This document shows, piece after piece, positions 17,563 through 25,641 of a stretch of DNA of 64,000 nucleotides. Location: NCBI RefSeq assembly GCF_023347275.1, contig NZ_CP094468.1, positions 1,674,001 to 1,738,000 of the forward strand, in the 5' to 3' direction. The notes below the pieces were generated by a model. The model had not been told where the DNA came from. It saw only the letters and a list, made by a program, of their open reading frames with translations, and made no database searches. The stretch's first letter is position 1; each line of letters opens with the position of its first letter. Both the position numbers and the translations under genes were made by a program. This DNA is from Faecalibacterium sp. I3-3-89 (GTDB lineage Bacteria > Bacillota > Clostridia > Oscillospirales > Ruminococcaceae).

Positions 17563-17729
17563 AAAATCAAAAATTTGATTTTCCCGGCAGTGCATCTGCA
17601 CTCCGGCTGTGACCTGCTGCAGCAGGCCACCAATGGGCAAAATCATGTGATTTTGCACGATGTGAGGGTATGGGGAGCACAATCCCCATCAAGATGCCGC
17701 CGTAGAAAAATCGCCTGTAGGAGCGATTT
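17563..17729. other. Candidate oriT, palindrome cluster
   Basis: Five inverted repeats lie within 170 bases immediately upstream of mobC: AAAATCAAA-AA-TTTGATTTT (17563-17582), CCTGCTGCAGCAGG (17613-17626), AAAATCATGTGATTTT (17639-17654), ATGGGGA-GCACAA-TCCCCAT (about 17670-17689) and AAATCGC-N8-GCGATTT (17708-17729). The position and density of palindromes are typical of oriT. The nick site is not identifiable by eye. Confidence 0.65.
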
Positions 17730-18528
17730 CGTATACAAAGGCGAATCTTGCTCTTAACTACCGTCCACTCTGTCCCAGCCCGTTCCTGCCCGATTCTCTC
17801 CGACGTTTTCTCTGGTAAGACGCGCAGAATGCACATTCAGTACCGTAGGTATCCTGCTGGGGTGGCTCATGCGATTTTCAAGGTGCGATGTGACTTTGTA
17901 AGGAATCGGGGAATTTCATCAGTGATACCGTAGTGAATTGGCTTACTTTTGAAAACACTTCCTATACCCTATACAAACTTTAAGGGGTGTTTTTAAACCG
18001 GGTCTTTTGAAAGTTCAAAGAAAATTCATTTTTCCAACGTTCCCCTCTACCTATAACAATCTAAAATGGATTTATGGCAACCAGTTTTTTTAATTTTGTT
18101 GAACTACCTAATTTTAGAACATAGATTTTGTTTATTTTCCACTCATAAAACTAGAGGAAAGCCGTTTTACAAAAGATTTTGAAAACCCCTACACTAATAG
18201 GAATCCGCAGAGCCGTTTTGGAATACAGTTCTGAAAAAAATTATAATTTTAAATAAAAAGAAAAACGGCAAAGTTCAAAATCGAACCTTACCGTCATTCA
18301 TAGAGATGTCTTATAAAGTAAAAATACTGCGGCAGACAGGTGTTGCGCCTGCTCATCGTGGACATATTGCTATTTTAACATTGTGTAACTGTTACTGATA
18401 TTCATGCACTGAAAATTTTTGTAGATTACAGCAGTGCAGTTTCTATCAAGCCATTGCTTTTCTCTTTTTCCAGATATATAATTCAGACAAGCCAATTCGA
18501 TTTATAGATTTTGTTGGGAGGTTTTCTC
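17730..18528. other. Gene-free junction between the mobilizable element and the hydrolase gene
   Basis: No convincing gene. It is AT-rich from 17940 onward. It holds the 16-base TACTTTTGAAAACACT (17944-17959) that recurs at 27655, and a minus-strand terminator hairpin at 18265-18294 (ACGG-to-CCGT stem, T-run at 18264-18256 on the minus strand). The right end of the mobilizable element probably lies here. Confidence 0.5.
18265..18294 (-). terminator. Minus-strand intrinsic terminator
   Basis: ACGGTAAGGTTC pairs with GAACTTTGCCGT (minus strand) and is followed by TTTTTCTTTTTA. There is no minus-strand gene just upstream, so its own transcript has probably been lost or displaced. Confidence 0.6.
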
Positions 18529-19356
18529 ATGGCAAAAGATCGTATTGAAAGCAAGTATGTCACTGTGGCCCCTGGTGTGGAGTTACATATCTTGGAAAAA
18601 GGCGAAGGTAAGCCGTTGGTCTTCATTCCCGGCCTGACCTTCTCTGGTGAGATTTTCAAGAACCAACTGGAGTATTTCTCCTCTGAGTATCGTGTCATTG
18701 CTATCGATCCTCGCGGCCAAGGTTATTCTGCAAAAACCGTGGATGGCAACGACTACCTGACTCACGGTCGCGATGTAGCTGGTCTGATTGATGCATTGGG
18801 TCTCAAAGATATTGTCCTGATTGGCTGGAGCACGGGCAACCTTGACACATGGAGCTACGTGCAGCAGTTCGGCAAAGACAAGCTGCGCGGCGTTGTGACT
18901 ATCGATATGTCTCCGCTCCCGCTCTCCCCTGACCCGAAGTGGTGGACTGAGGGCACGATTGAAGAGCTGTCTCAGGTCGCCACGCAGGTGCTGACCTCTT
19001 CTCAGGGATGCCGTGAGTTCTTTAGTGAGTATGCGACTGGCGTCATGATCCAGCATAAGATGAAGCCTGATGAGCTGGAGTATCTGCTGGATATTTCCGG
19101 CCGCACGCCGTACTGGATCTGCCGTCAGCTGTTCTGCGACGCTGTGTTCTCCAACTATCTTGAAGTCGCAAAAGATGTCGGTGCAACTCTGCCCAGCCTG
19201 ATGTTCATTGCAGAACACTGGCAGGACATTGCAAAGCCCTTTGTCGAAGCACAGCTTCCCGGTTACGACACCTACGTCATGGGTGGTCACCTGATGTTCT
19301 ATGAGTACCCCGAAAAGTGGAACCGTGTTCTGGAAGACTTTTTGAATAAGCTATAA
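18529..19356 (+). CDS. Alpha/beta-fold hydrolase
   Basis: 275 residues from the ATG at 18529, with GGGAGG seven bases upstream. The alpha/beta hydrolase fold is clear: oxyanion region FIPGLTFSGEIF near residue 35, strand IAIDPRGQGYS near 62, nucleophile elbow LIGWSTGNLD near 103 and the catalytic His in MGGHLMFYEYP near 250. The substrate cannot be told; relatives include haloperoxidase- or esterase-like enzymes. Codon use is richer in GC than the flanks. The gene stands alone on the plus strand with its own terminator. Confidence 0.85.
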   Translation: MAKDRIESKYVTVAPGVELHILEKGEGKPLVFIPGLTFSGEIFKNQLEYFSSEYRVIAIDPRGQGYSAKTVDGNDYLTHGRDVAGLIDALGLKDIVLIGWSTGNLDTWSYVQQFGKDKLRGVVTIDMSPLPLSPDPKWWTEGTIEELSQVATQVLTSSQGCREFFSEYATGVMIQHKMKPDELEYLLDISGRTPYWICRQLFCDAVFSNYLEVAKDVGATLPSLMFIAEHWQDIAKPFVEAQLPGYDTYVMGGHLMFYEYPEKWNRVLEDFLNKL

Positions 19357-19367
19357 TGTGATTTCAG

Positions 19368-19400
19368 CCGCCTGTGGTTCATTCCGCAGGCGGATTTTTT
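19368..19400 (+). terminator. Terminator of the hydrolase gene
   Basis: CCGCCTG pairs with CAGGCGG over a 12-base loop and is followed by ATTTTTTG. Confidence 0.85.
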
Positions 19401-19471
19401 GTGTAATCTCCAGGTCACGCAATGACCTCAAACATTGGGTGATGCTTCTTCCTCCCTCTGCGGCATCCGTG

Positions 19472-20245
19472 TCAGAACGATTTTCCGAATGCTTTCTTCA
19501 TCTTTTCTTTTGGTCCGAATCGATAGAACATTCCGTATATATAGGTCACACCCCGGATATCGCCCAGCGCTTTCGGTCGTTCAACTACTTCTCCTACCTT
19601 TTTAATATTGCCCAGAGCCAGCAGCACAGAACTCCACGCCAGGCTTTTACTATTCTCTCTGCGATTGATCCACAGTTCCTTAGTGTATTGCCCATTCCGG
19701 CCTTTTCGCATTTCATAGGTAAAGGGTAAACCTGAGTACGTTTTGAAACGCACACCTGCATAAAGAAGAACCACCTCCCACAGATGCTCTTCTGTCGGCT
19801 CGGTTCTCAGTTTTCTTACCGCTCTGTATCTCCGCTGCCGCTCTGCTCCTACGCTGATTTTCTCTTTATCTGCTGTGTTTGGAAAGTACACGCCTTTTTT
19901 ATAAGGCAGGTACGATGTGACGGAGGCTTTGGATAGGCCAAGGACTGTTGCCGTTGAGAGAATGGAAGTTTTATAGTCCTGCGTTTTTCGATACCTCTCA
20001 AACGTGTCCTGTACCTTCTCCGCCACTTCTGATTCATACACACCGGCTGTGATGAGCAGCTTTCTCACTTTGATTGGGTTTAGGTTTAGCACATCGGCGA
20101 TGGATTGGAGGGAGCAGTCCTCCTCATAGAGCGCCACAGCCGCATCCATCTGATCTTTCAGATTCTTCCCGGCATCGTATTCCGGCTTTAACTTTTTCCG
20201 GCCGCCGCCAGGCTTTCTGGCTTTATATGCTCTTTTCTCTCCCAT
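19472..20245 (-). CDS. HTH protein of reiterated cassette A (full length)
   Basis: 257 residues. It has a basic N-terminus (RAYKARKPGGGRKKLKPEYD), then a helix-turn-helix-like segment (ALYEEDCSLQSIADVLNLNP) and a second one around LSKASVTSYLPYKKGVYFPN. It contains no transport or catalytic motif and is probably DNA-binding. It starts two bases after the VOC gene. A nearly identical copy at 40512-41099 loses the last 60 residues. This copy's C-terminus (EVVERPKALGDIRGVTYIYG) is therefore the reference. The role is unknown. Confidence 0.7.
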   Translation of the reverse strand: MGEKRAYKARKPGGGRKKLKPEYDAGKNLKDQMDAAVALYEEDCSLQSIADVLNLNPIKVRKLLITAGVYESEVAEKVQDTFERYRKTQDYKTSILSTATVLGLSKASVTSYLPYKKGVYFPNTADKEKISVGAERQRRYRAVRKLRTEPTEEHLWEVVLLYAGVRFKTYSGLPFTYEMRKGRNGQYTKELWINRRENSKSLAWSSVLLALGNIKKVGEVVERPKALGDIRGVTYIYGMFYRFGPKEKMKKAFGKSF

Positions 20246-20247
20246 AA

Positions 20248-20631
20248 TTATTCGTGCAGTTCCAGCGGCAGTCCATCCGGGTCGTGGAAGAATGTCATCT
20301 TCTTGCCGGTGTATTCATCCACACGGATTGGCTCACATTCAATTCCTACCTCCGCCAGCTCCCTCACCGTCTGCTCCACACTGTCTACGCAGAATGCAAG
20401 GTGACGCAGCCCACATGCTTCCGGGCGGTTCACACGCTTCGGAGGATCTTCCTCGGCGAAAATTTCCAACTCCGTGTGCTCATTGACACGCAGATCCAGC
20501 TTCCAGTCTTTACGCTCTGAGCGATAGTTCTCTCTGATGACAGAGAATCCCAGCTTGTTCACATAGAAATCCTTAGCTGCTTCGTAGTCAGATACGATGA
20601 TTGCAATATGATGTATTTTTGATAAATTCAT
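20248..20631 (-). CDS. VOC-family (glyoxalase/bleomycin-resistance fold) protein, cassette A
   Basis: 127 residues starting MNLSKIHHIAIIVSDYEAAK; two beta-alpha-beta-beta-beta modules are visible, with metal-ligand candidates His7 (HHIAI), Glu in LEIFAEE, His in LRHLAFCV and Glu in LPLELHE. This is the arrangement of the YaeR/SMU1112c-type VOC proteins. The reaction is unknown. A near-identical copy is at 41102-41485. It is separated from the small coiled-coil gene upstream by a terminator, so it may depend on readthrough. Confidence 0.85.
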   Translation of the reverse strand: MNLSKIHHIAIIVSDYEAAKDFYVNKLGFSVIRENYRSERKDWKLDLRVNEHTELEIFAEEDPPKRVNRPEACGLRHLAFCVDSVEQTVRELAEVGIECEPIRVDEYTGKKMTFFHDPDGLPLELHE

Positions 20632-20690
20632 TTTTCTCACAATCCATTTTTATTCTCATTTTATTTTCGTTACAAACTATATGACAACCT

Positions 20691-20735
20691 TCAAAAATAC
20701 CGTGTGAGCTCCTGGAGTTCAGTTTGTCCACACGG
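20691..20735 (-). terminator. Terminator after the cassette A coiled-coil gene
   Basis: On the minus strand CCGTGTGGACAAACTGAACT folds with CCAGGAGCTCACACGG and is followed by TATTTTTG. The same hairpin with small changes follows the cassette B copy at 41546-41589. Confidence 0.75.
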
Positions 20736-20760
20736 CATTTATTTTTTCTTGGGTTCTTGT

Positions 20761-21093
20761 TTATTTCAGCTTTTCAAGGATTTCATCTGCACTCATCCCG
20801 CTGGCCAGTAGCTTCTTAACCACACTCTCGGCTTCAGCCTTCTTAGCTTCTTCAGCGACCTTAGCATCTGCCTTTGCCTTCTTCGCTTCCAGGGATGCCA
20901 CTTCTTTTTCGGTCTTCTTCAGAGCAGACTTCTTCTCTTTCAGATCAGCCTTCAAAGTGTCAATGTTTGCAGTGATGGAAGTGATTCCAGAAGTCAGAGA
21001 GGCGATGGATTCCTGTTTCTCCGCGATCCGGGTTGCGTAGTCTTTGGTAATATTGGATTTTGGACGGTTCTTGCTTCCTTTGGTTCTGGGCAT
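20761..21093 (-). CDS. Small Lys/Ala-rich coiled-coil protein, cassette A
   Basis: 110 residues. The N-terminus MPRTKGSKNRPKS is a basic, AT-hook-like arm. Residues 25-90 form a strong heptad coiled coil (TLKADLKEKKSALKKTEKEV, KAKADAKVAEEAKKAEAE) and the protein ends in a conserved SGMSADEILEKLK. Copies occur at 41617-41937 and 48946-49275, each just downstream of the variable gene pair of its cassette. It has its own promoter and terminator. No function is known to me; a nucleoid-like or scaffold role is a guess. Confidence 0.75.
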   Translation of the reverse strand: MPRTKGSKNRPKSNITKDYATRIAEKQESIASLTSGITSITANIDTLKADLKEKKSALKKTEKEVASLEAKKAKADAKVAEEAKKAEAESVVKKLLASGMSADEILEKLK

Positions 21094-21125
21094 AGGTGAT
21101 AACCTCTTTCCTTTTTAATGGTTTA

Positions 21126-21155
21126 AGTATAGCACTGTGTTGGGTATGCGAGCAA
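21126..21155 (-). promoter_or_regulatory. Promoter of the cassette A coiled-coil gene
   Basis: Minus-strand TTGCTC (21155-21150), 18-base spacer, TATACT (21131-21126), followed by GAAAGAGG before the ATG at 21093. The TATACTTAAACC box recurs upstream of the cassette C copy. Confidence 0.55.
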
Positions 21156-21166
21156 CATCATTTTCT

Positions 21167-21916
21167 TTAATCAATTTTCATGCCAGAACTTATCCAATTA
21201 TCAAATCCAGTTTTGATGATATTCGCAGTGTAATAATCTCCCTCTCCTTCATCTTTATGATATGTAAACCATTCTTTTGGGTTCTTATCAGGATCATTCT
21301 TTATTAACTGATCAATCATATTATTGTAACTGCAAGATCCAAAAACAATTGCTGGATTTCCATCTTTATTTCCATAATTAGCATAGTGGCAGGCTCTAGT
21401 TACAGCTTTACCAATCCATATTTTACTGTTAATTCCAACGCCTTTTCGTCCTGCCTTAACTACCAATTCTTGAGCTGAAGATAAGCCAATCCCGACTTTA
21501 ATCTCCGGCAAACTATGTTGTTTAAGAAGTCGGTTAAGCATCTTCATAAATGTGTTTACATAAAAACACTTATCTGCACACTCATATATATCTGTTTTCA
21601 AAGGGCTCGTGTATACCGCATACACGCAATCTCCACGAATGCCGATTTCTCGAAGTTTTTCATCATCTCTCAAGATTTCAATAATCTCTGAGGAAAAGCT
21701 TCGAAAGACCTTAGCTAATTTTTCTTTGTCTTCATCTGCACACAATTCTGTTGAATCACGCATATCTACAAAAATGGCACTCACCCAACTATAGTAGCCG
21801 TTTGTGAATGTGAAATCATCGTCATTTGGAAGTTTATCTTGCTCAACAACCTCCATATCGTTATCTAAAATTTCTTCTAGCCTTTGCTTACCTGCTTTGT
21901 AATCATAATCAGCCAT
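21167..21916 (-). CDS. pycC: Pycsar pyrimidine cyclase (PycC-like class III cyclase)
   Basis: 249 residues. A single class III nucleotide-cyclase domain: SAIFVDMRDSTELC (metal-binding Asp51), GIRGDCVYAVYTS (second metal Asp96), KVGIGLSSAQELVVKAGRKG and the dimer-interface motif IWIGKAVTRACHYANYGN. A stand-alone soluble cyclase with DMRDST and WIGKAV motifs beside a small transmembrane protein is the Pycsar layout, where PycC makes cCMP or cUMP on phage infection. It lies 16 bases after the effector gene. Whether the base is C or U cannot be read by eye. Confidence 0.85.
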   Translation of the reverse strand: MADYDYKAGKQRLEEILDNDMEVVEQDKLPNDDDFTFTNGYYSWVSAIFVDMRDSTELCADEDKEKLAKVFRSFSSEIIEILRDDEKLREIGIRGDCVYAVYTSPLKTDIYECADKCFYVNTFMKMLNRLLKQHSLPEIKVGIGLSSAQELVVKAGRKGVGINSKIWIGKAVTRACHYANYGNKDGNPAIVFGSCSYNNMIDQLIKNDPDKNPKEWFTYHKDEGEGDYYTANIIKTGFDNWISSGMKID

Positions 21917-21932
21917 TAGTTTTTTCTATCCC

Positions 21933-22514
21933 TCAATACAAGAAGATTCCAATTAGAAACATTACGATAAATGCAATAAACCCAATTATCGTCCACTTAA
22001 TCCCTTTATTGTAGTTCACATATTTTTCATTTGCAATTTTCGAGTTTATGTAGACTTGGGAAAGGAGATCTTTCAAATAATCTTCCTTTTTTATGCTTAA
22101 TATATCATTTTGAAAAATCTGATAGGATGCCCTATCGCTTATCTTTCCAAAAAACAAAACCGAATCTGTTATCATTTCAGGTTGCTGGTAAATGTTAGCA
22201 TCAATTCTTGCAATTAATGTTGTAATTAATCGCGCAATTCCATAGCACAGCGTGAGTACAGAAATCCCAAGAAATCCAATATATAAAACTGTACAAAAAT
22301 TTACTGGCGGTATAATACTCTGCAACACGTTGTACATTTCAGCCACTCCATCATTTGTGAAAATGATGGTTAATAAAACACCTGTCAATGCAAGCACTGT
22401 ACCTGCTTTTGAATCACAACTATTTATCCAGCCATTTATTCTATCCAGTGAAGCTTTCGCCTCTTCTATTTGTTCTTCTGTATCCAATGTATCTGCTATT
22501 ATTGTTCCCATCAT
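21933..22514 (-). CDS. pycTM: Pycsar transmembrane effector (PycTM-like)
   Basis: 193 residues from the ATG at 22514, which has GAAAGGA nine bases upstream; an earlier frame start at 22586 falls inside the conserved leader and lacks an SD. The segment INGWINSCDSKAGTVLALTG precedes TM1, with further membrane segments near residues 80-100 and at the C-terminus (WTIIGFIAFIVMFLIGIFLY). The NCDSKA-type motif is the hallmark of the PycTM/DUF5706 family, which binds the cyclic nucleotide and disrupts the membrane. It is adjacent to pycC. Confidence 0.82.
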   Translation of the reverse strand: MMGTIIADTLDTEEQIEEAKASLDRINGWINSCDSKAGTVLALTGVLLTIIFTNDGVAEMYNVLQSIIPPVNFCTVLYIGFLGISVLTLCYGIARLITTLIARIDANIYQQPEMITDSVLFFGKISDRASYQIFQNDILSIKKEDYLKDLLSQVYINSKIANEKYVNYNKGIKWTIIGFIAFIVMFLIGIFLY

Positions 22515-22589
22515 TGTGACGATTCCTTTCACAATCCGTTTATCAAATTCATTTATCGTAGCTACTATCACATCTTCGCCGATCATCGA

Positions 22590-22680
22590 ATCCCTGATTC
22601 GTAGATCGTTGCCTGCTGCTCACCACGAAGAGGTGTGTGATTATCCGAACAGCGTAGGGAGCTACCGCTCCCAGTATATC
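22590..22680 (-). promoter_or_regulatory. Conserved structured leader, copy 1 (upstream of Pycsar)
   Basis: Minus-strand order: hairpin GGGAGC-GGTA-GCTCCC, then CTGTTC, then ATAATCACACACCTCTTCGT, then GGTGAGCAGCAGGC. CTGTTC can pair with GAGCAG using a G-U wobble. The element begins at the stop codon of the nucleotidyltransferase remnant. The same core occurs at 42830, 50581 and 52301. The loop GCGGTAGC resembles the ops antitermination motif. Confidence 0.7.
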
Positions 22681-23355
22681 ACAAGTCTGCAAATAAATCA
22701 GCCTTATACACGCCATCCGCCAACATTTTTTTGAAGCTGTCCTTTACGGCTGCGACATCTTCATGGTAGGTCATGCCGTACCAGGTGTCATTGGTCTTCA
22801 GGACCTTTACGGACATCTTTCCCTGCTCCAGCAGCTCACCGATGAAGATTGGGATCAGATACTCGGCTTTCAGAGGATTGTTAGGCACCTCTTTCTCAAA
22901 GAATTCTTTGAAGTCCTCTTCCAGTACATCCAGAAAATCAGGAGTCAAGCCCCACATATTCATGGAGACCAGAGAATTCACATCGACTGCCACACCATCT
23001 ACCTCTGCTCCATCAGCAGTCTTTACGATGTTCTTGGTCTCCACAACCTCAGTCAAGTTGTTATCCTCGTCCATCTTGCAGATACCACGAGTCACACCGC
23101 CATTATCAGACAGGGTATTCTTCAGCACAAAACCAGCCATACAGGACTTGCCACCATTCACCAGATACTCGTGTACAGCCTTGAAGCCTTCCTTGCCGTA
23201 GTAATCGTCTGCATTGATTACAATAAAAGGAGTCTTGATGACCTTCTTCGCTGCAAGCACAGCCTGACCGGTTCCCCAAGGTTTTGTACGACCTTTCGGC
23301 AGAGTTCCCGGGATATCGTTGATATCCTGGAAAGCATAGTCAACAGTTACATCCG
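22679..23355 (-). pseudogene. Sugar-phosphate nucleotidyltransferase, C-terminal remnant
   Basis: The frame from VTVDYAFQDINDIPGTLPKG to the end is nearly identical to residues 78-300 of the intact copies at 43600-44502 and 51311-52213, including FIVINADDYYGKEG. The first 77 residues with the nucleotide-binding GxGSRFG loop are missing. The upstream junction, near 23350, is fused out of frame to a glycosyltransferase remnant, so a deletion removed the 3' end of one gene and the 5' end of the other. It cannot be active. Confidence 0.85.
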
Positions 23356-23913
23356 ATCGTCACCCTTCGCCAGTTCTTTCAATTCCTCCATAAAGGAATC
23401 CGTATCACTGGAGCCGCCTGCGATAACCAGCTTTTTATCCCTCTTGACATTCTTGAAGGCCTCAACCAGATATCGAATCCCCTTTTCCGGCACCAGACGA
23501 CCGAGGAACAATATGTATGAGTCTTTTTTCAGCCCGAACTTCTCCGTAATCAGATTTGCTTCCCGAATCTGCGGCCTATTCACGCCATTGGGGATAAAGT
23601 GCGTTTCTCTTCCATAAGTTTCCTTAAAATAGTCCTGCACTCCTTTGCTCAGAACAATGACCTCGTCCGCATATTTCGCAGCATTTTTTTCGCCTTGGTG
23701 GATAAACTTAGAACCAAGTCCTGATTGCCATTTCTCGCGCTGCCAATCAATGCCATGGACGGTAACAACAACTCTTTTCCCAAACATCTTCGGCAGCCAT
23801 GCAAAGAACGCCGGTCCTTCGGCGTGGATGTGCACCACATCGTATTTTCCAAATGCACTATAAAGTGCCGCAAATGCGGAGGAGCTGACTGCAGCAAGTC
23901 CCCCTGATGTCAA
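23347..23913 (-). pseudogene. GT4-family glycosyltransferase fragment
   Basis: About 188 residues of a GT-B fold enzyme: VVHIHAEGPAFFAWLPKMFG, VVTVHGIDWQREKWQSGLGS and the start of the C-terminal domain (FIPNGVNRP, ILFLGRLVPEKGIRYLVEAF). The beginning of the N-terminal domain and the last third, including the usual E-x7-E region, are lost. The upstream break is near the AbiE terminator (23913-23955) and the downstream break is at the nucleotidyltransferase remnant. It was part of the polysaccharide operon. Confidence 0.8.
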
Positions 23914-23955
23914 GATAGGGGCAAAAACTTTTTAGAAAAAATCGCAAAAAAATAA

Positions 23956-24009
23956 GCCCTACAAGGCTTTCCGTCAGTTCTGAACCAACTTGAGCCTTGT
24001 AGGGCTTTA
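23956..24009 (-). terminator. Terminator after abiEii
   Basis: A 13-bp stem, GCCCTACAAGGCT with AGCCTTGTAGGGC, and on the minus strand the T-run at 23955-23945. It closes the AbiE operon. Confidence 0.85.
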
Positions 24010-24035
24010 CTCGCTATTCTATTTTCAATAGTTAC

Positions 24036-24875
24036 TTATCGAATCCAATCCATCAATTTTCTTACGCCGCTTATCACACTGGCATAATCAATTTCTGCTG
24101 CATACGAGTATTTCTTCTGATATGCTCTCCACAGCACTTGAAGCTGTTCATCTGCTTCAATAATTTTGATAATCTCCTCGGCCTGCTCCTGCAGATGATT
24201 TGTTCCTCTCTTTTTACAAGTTGCTGCAAAAGCATCTTTCAAAACAGCCTTATTGACTTTATCTTCGTATGTATCAAGCAGCATCCGTATATCGTAAAAA
24301 TCTCTCATTCGGGTATTTAAGATGCCCCTCGCTAAAACCGTCTGCAACTTCTCGGCTAATATAGTTTCCAAATTATACGACCATAGACTGATAGAACGAT
24401 CTTCCAGCAAGAGATCATAATTGAACTCGATTGCCCGTGGGGTAATCACGTCGCCCGTGGAAATATCAATTTTCAAAGGCGTAATCAATCTTCCCACATT
24501 GGCGTTCATGGTAACGCGGATTCCCGGATACTCCATTTCATCCATGATATTGGAAACATCTTTAACCTCAAAAGAAACACCATCGTCAAGGTCAATATCT
24601 TTGACCTGATTGACAACTCGCAAGGCATCCTCCGCAGACAGATTTAGATTCTTCATGCTGGTGTCTATGTCCATCGTGGAACGGTGCGCAACACCAATCA
24701 TTGCCGTAACTAGTATTCCGCCTTTGATAATGAAGTTATCCCGATATTCTGATTGTGCCAGTCTTTCCAGAAAACGCTCCATCATATAGATTCGCATGAG
24801 TGTCCTTGCGTCTGCATTGTTCTGTTTTGCAACGCTCTTGATACGCCCTTTTATCTGTTCAGGTGTAAATCCCAT
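24036..24875 (-). CDS. abiEii: AbiEii-type nucleotidyltransferase toxin
   Basis: 279 residues. The nucleotidyltransferase core shows NFIIKGGILVTAMIGVAHRS followed by TMDIDTSM (the D-x-D metal site), LKIDISTGDVITP (third acidic residue) and LETILAEKLQTVLARG, the conserved K/E helix of AbiEii/AbiGii toxins, then MRDFYDIRMLLD. Type IV toxin-antitoxin toxins of this family transfer nucleotides (often to tRNA) and can abort phage infection. It starts directly after the antitoxin stop, which has no intergenic base. Confidence 0.92.
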   Translation of the reverse strand: MGFTPEQIKGRIKSVAKQNNADARTLMRIYMMERFLERLAQSEYRDNFIIKGGILVTAMIGVAHRSTMDIDTSMKNLNLSAEDALRVVNQVKDIDLDDGVSFEVKDVSNIMDEMEYPGIRVTMNANVGRLITPLKIDISTGDVITPRAIEFNYDLLLEDRSISLWSYNLETILAEKLQTVLARGILNTRMRDFYDIRMLLDTYEDKVNKAVLKDAFAATCKKRGTNHLQEQAEEIIKIIEADEQLQVLWRAYQKKYSYAAEIDYASVISGVRKLMDWIR

Positions 24876-25457
24876 TTACAGTAGTACCTCCATATAATTT
24901 CGGATGATCTTATCCACTCGAAATAGCTTTGCATACTTCATCAGTTTATTAAGGTCCTTATCTTTTCTCCCGACATACGCTTTTAATACTGCATTGAAAT
25001 CCTGTACTTCTATAGAACTTCTACTCCGCACCAAGTCGCAAATTGTCCGTTCCAAATCGTACATAGGAATTTCATTTCCCTGATTGCTTTTTACGATTTG
25101 CTTGCCAACGTCAAGAAGTTCCTTTTTTACTGTATAAACCTTATAGCCATCCTCTTTCAAGCGATGAACATTATATCCACTATAAATCGTGAGTGTATGA
25201 ACAAGCGGTTCCCGATCTGTCAGCCCATAATAATAGAACGCTTCATCATGAGAAAACACTCCCATCGGGCAGCGGCGGTGCAGCATTGCTAATTCGTCAA
25301 TCCAAGTATCTTTTGCTGCGTATACGCCATGTCCGACTTGCTCGTATTCATTGGCCTTTACATATTTATAAAACTCAAATTTCGTTAAACCTACTTTTGT
25401 TGCAAGCTGCGGTGTTAAAATCTCATGTGTTTGAGCCAAATTGTTCATGTTCATCAT
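24876..25457 (-). CDS. abiEi: AbiEi-type antitoxin and autorepressor
   Basis: 193 residues from the ATG at 25457 with GAGGTG six bases upstream. The N-terminal winged helix is LATKVGLTKFEFYKYVKANE, then the AbiEi core GVYAAKDTWIDELAMLHRRC, GVFSHDEAFYYYGLTDREP and MYDLERTICDLVRSR. AbiEi proteins bind inverted repeats in their own promoter and neutralise AbiEii. The palindrome at 25473-25506 fits this exactly. The pair is adjacent to truncated capsule genes and was probably acquired with the inserted block. Confidence 0.92.
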   Translation of the reverse strand: MMNMNNLAQTHEILTPQLATKVGLTKFEFYKYVKANEYEQVGHGVYAAKDTWIDELAMLHRRCPMGVFSHDEAFYYYGLTDREPLVHTLTIYSGYNVHRLKEDGYKVYTVKKELLDVGKQIVKSNQGNEIPMYDLERTICDLVRSRSSIEVQDFNAVLKAYVGRKDKDLNKLMKYAKLFRVDKIIRNYMEVLL

Positions 25458-25472
25458 AAGCGTCACCTCACC

Positions 25473-25512
25473 TTCGTGCTTATATTGTATTCTAAATAAG
25501 CACGAAAGTCAA
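25473..25512 (-). promoter_or_regulatory. AbiE promoter with inverted-repeat operator
   Basis: Minus strand TTGACT (25512-25507), 17-base spacer, TACAAT (25489-25484). The arms TTCGTGCTTAT (25473-25483) and ATAAGCACGAA (25496-25506) overlap the spacer and the start region. A third half-site, TTTTGTGCTTAT, lies upstream near 25525. Confidence 0.8.
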
Positions 25513-25641
25513 CGCAAATTTTCTTTTGTGCTTATTTCATTTGCAATATTAGCACATTCGTCCACTCAGCCTTACTTGATGCTCCCTATTCAACGTGCTA
25601 TACTTAAACCATGAAAATCGATCAAAGGAAGTGCATTTGTC

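Noticed and set aside
17567..17836. An 89-codon minus-strand frame upstream of mobC
   Set aside because: Its sequence is the translated oriT palindrome region; it has no SD and no plausible protein pattern.
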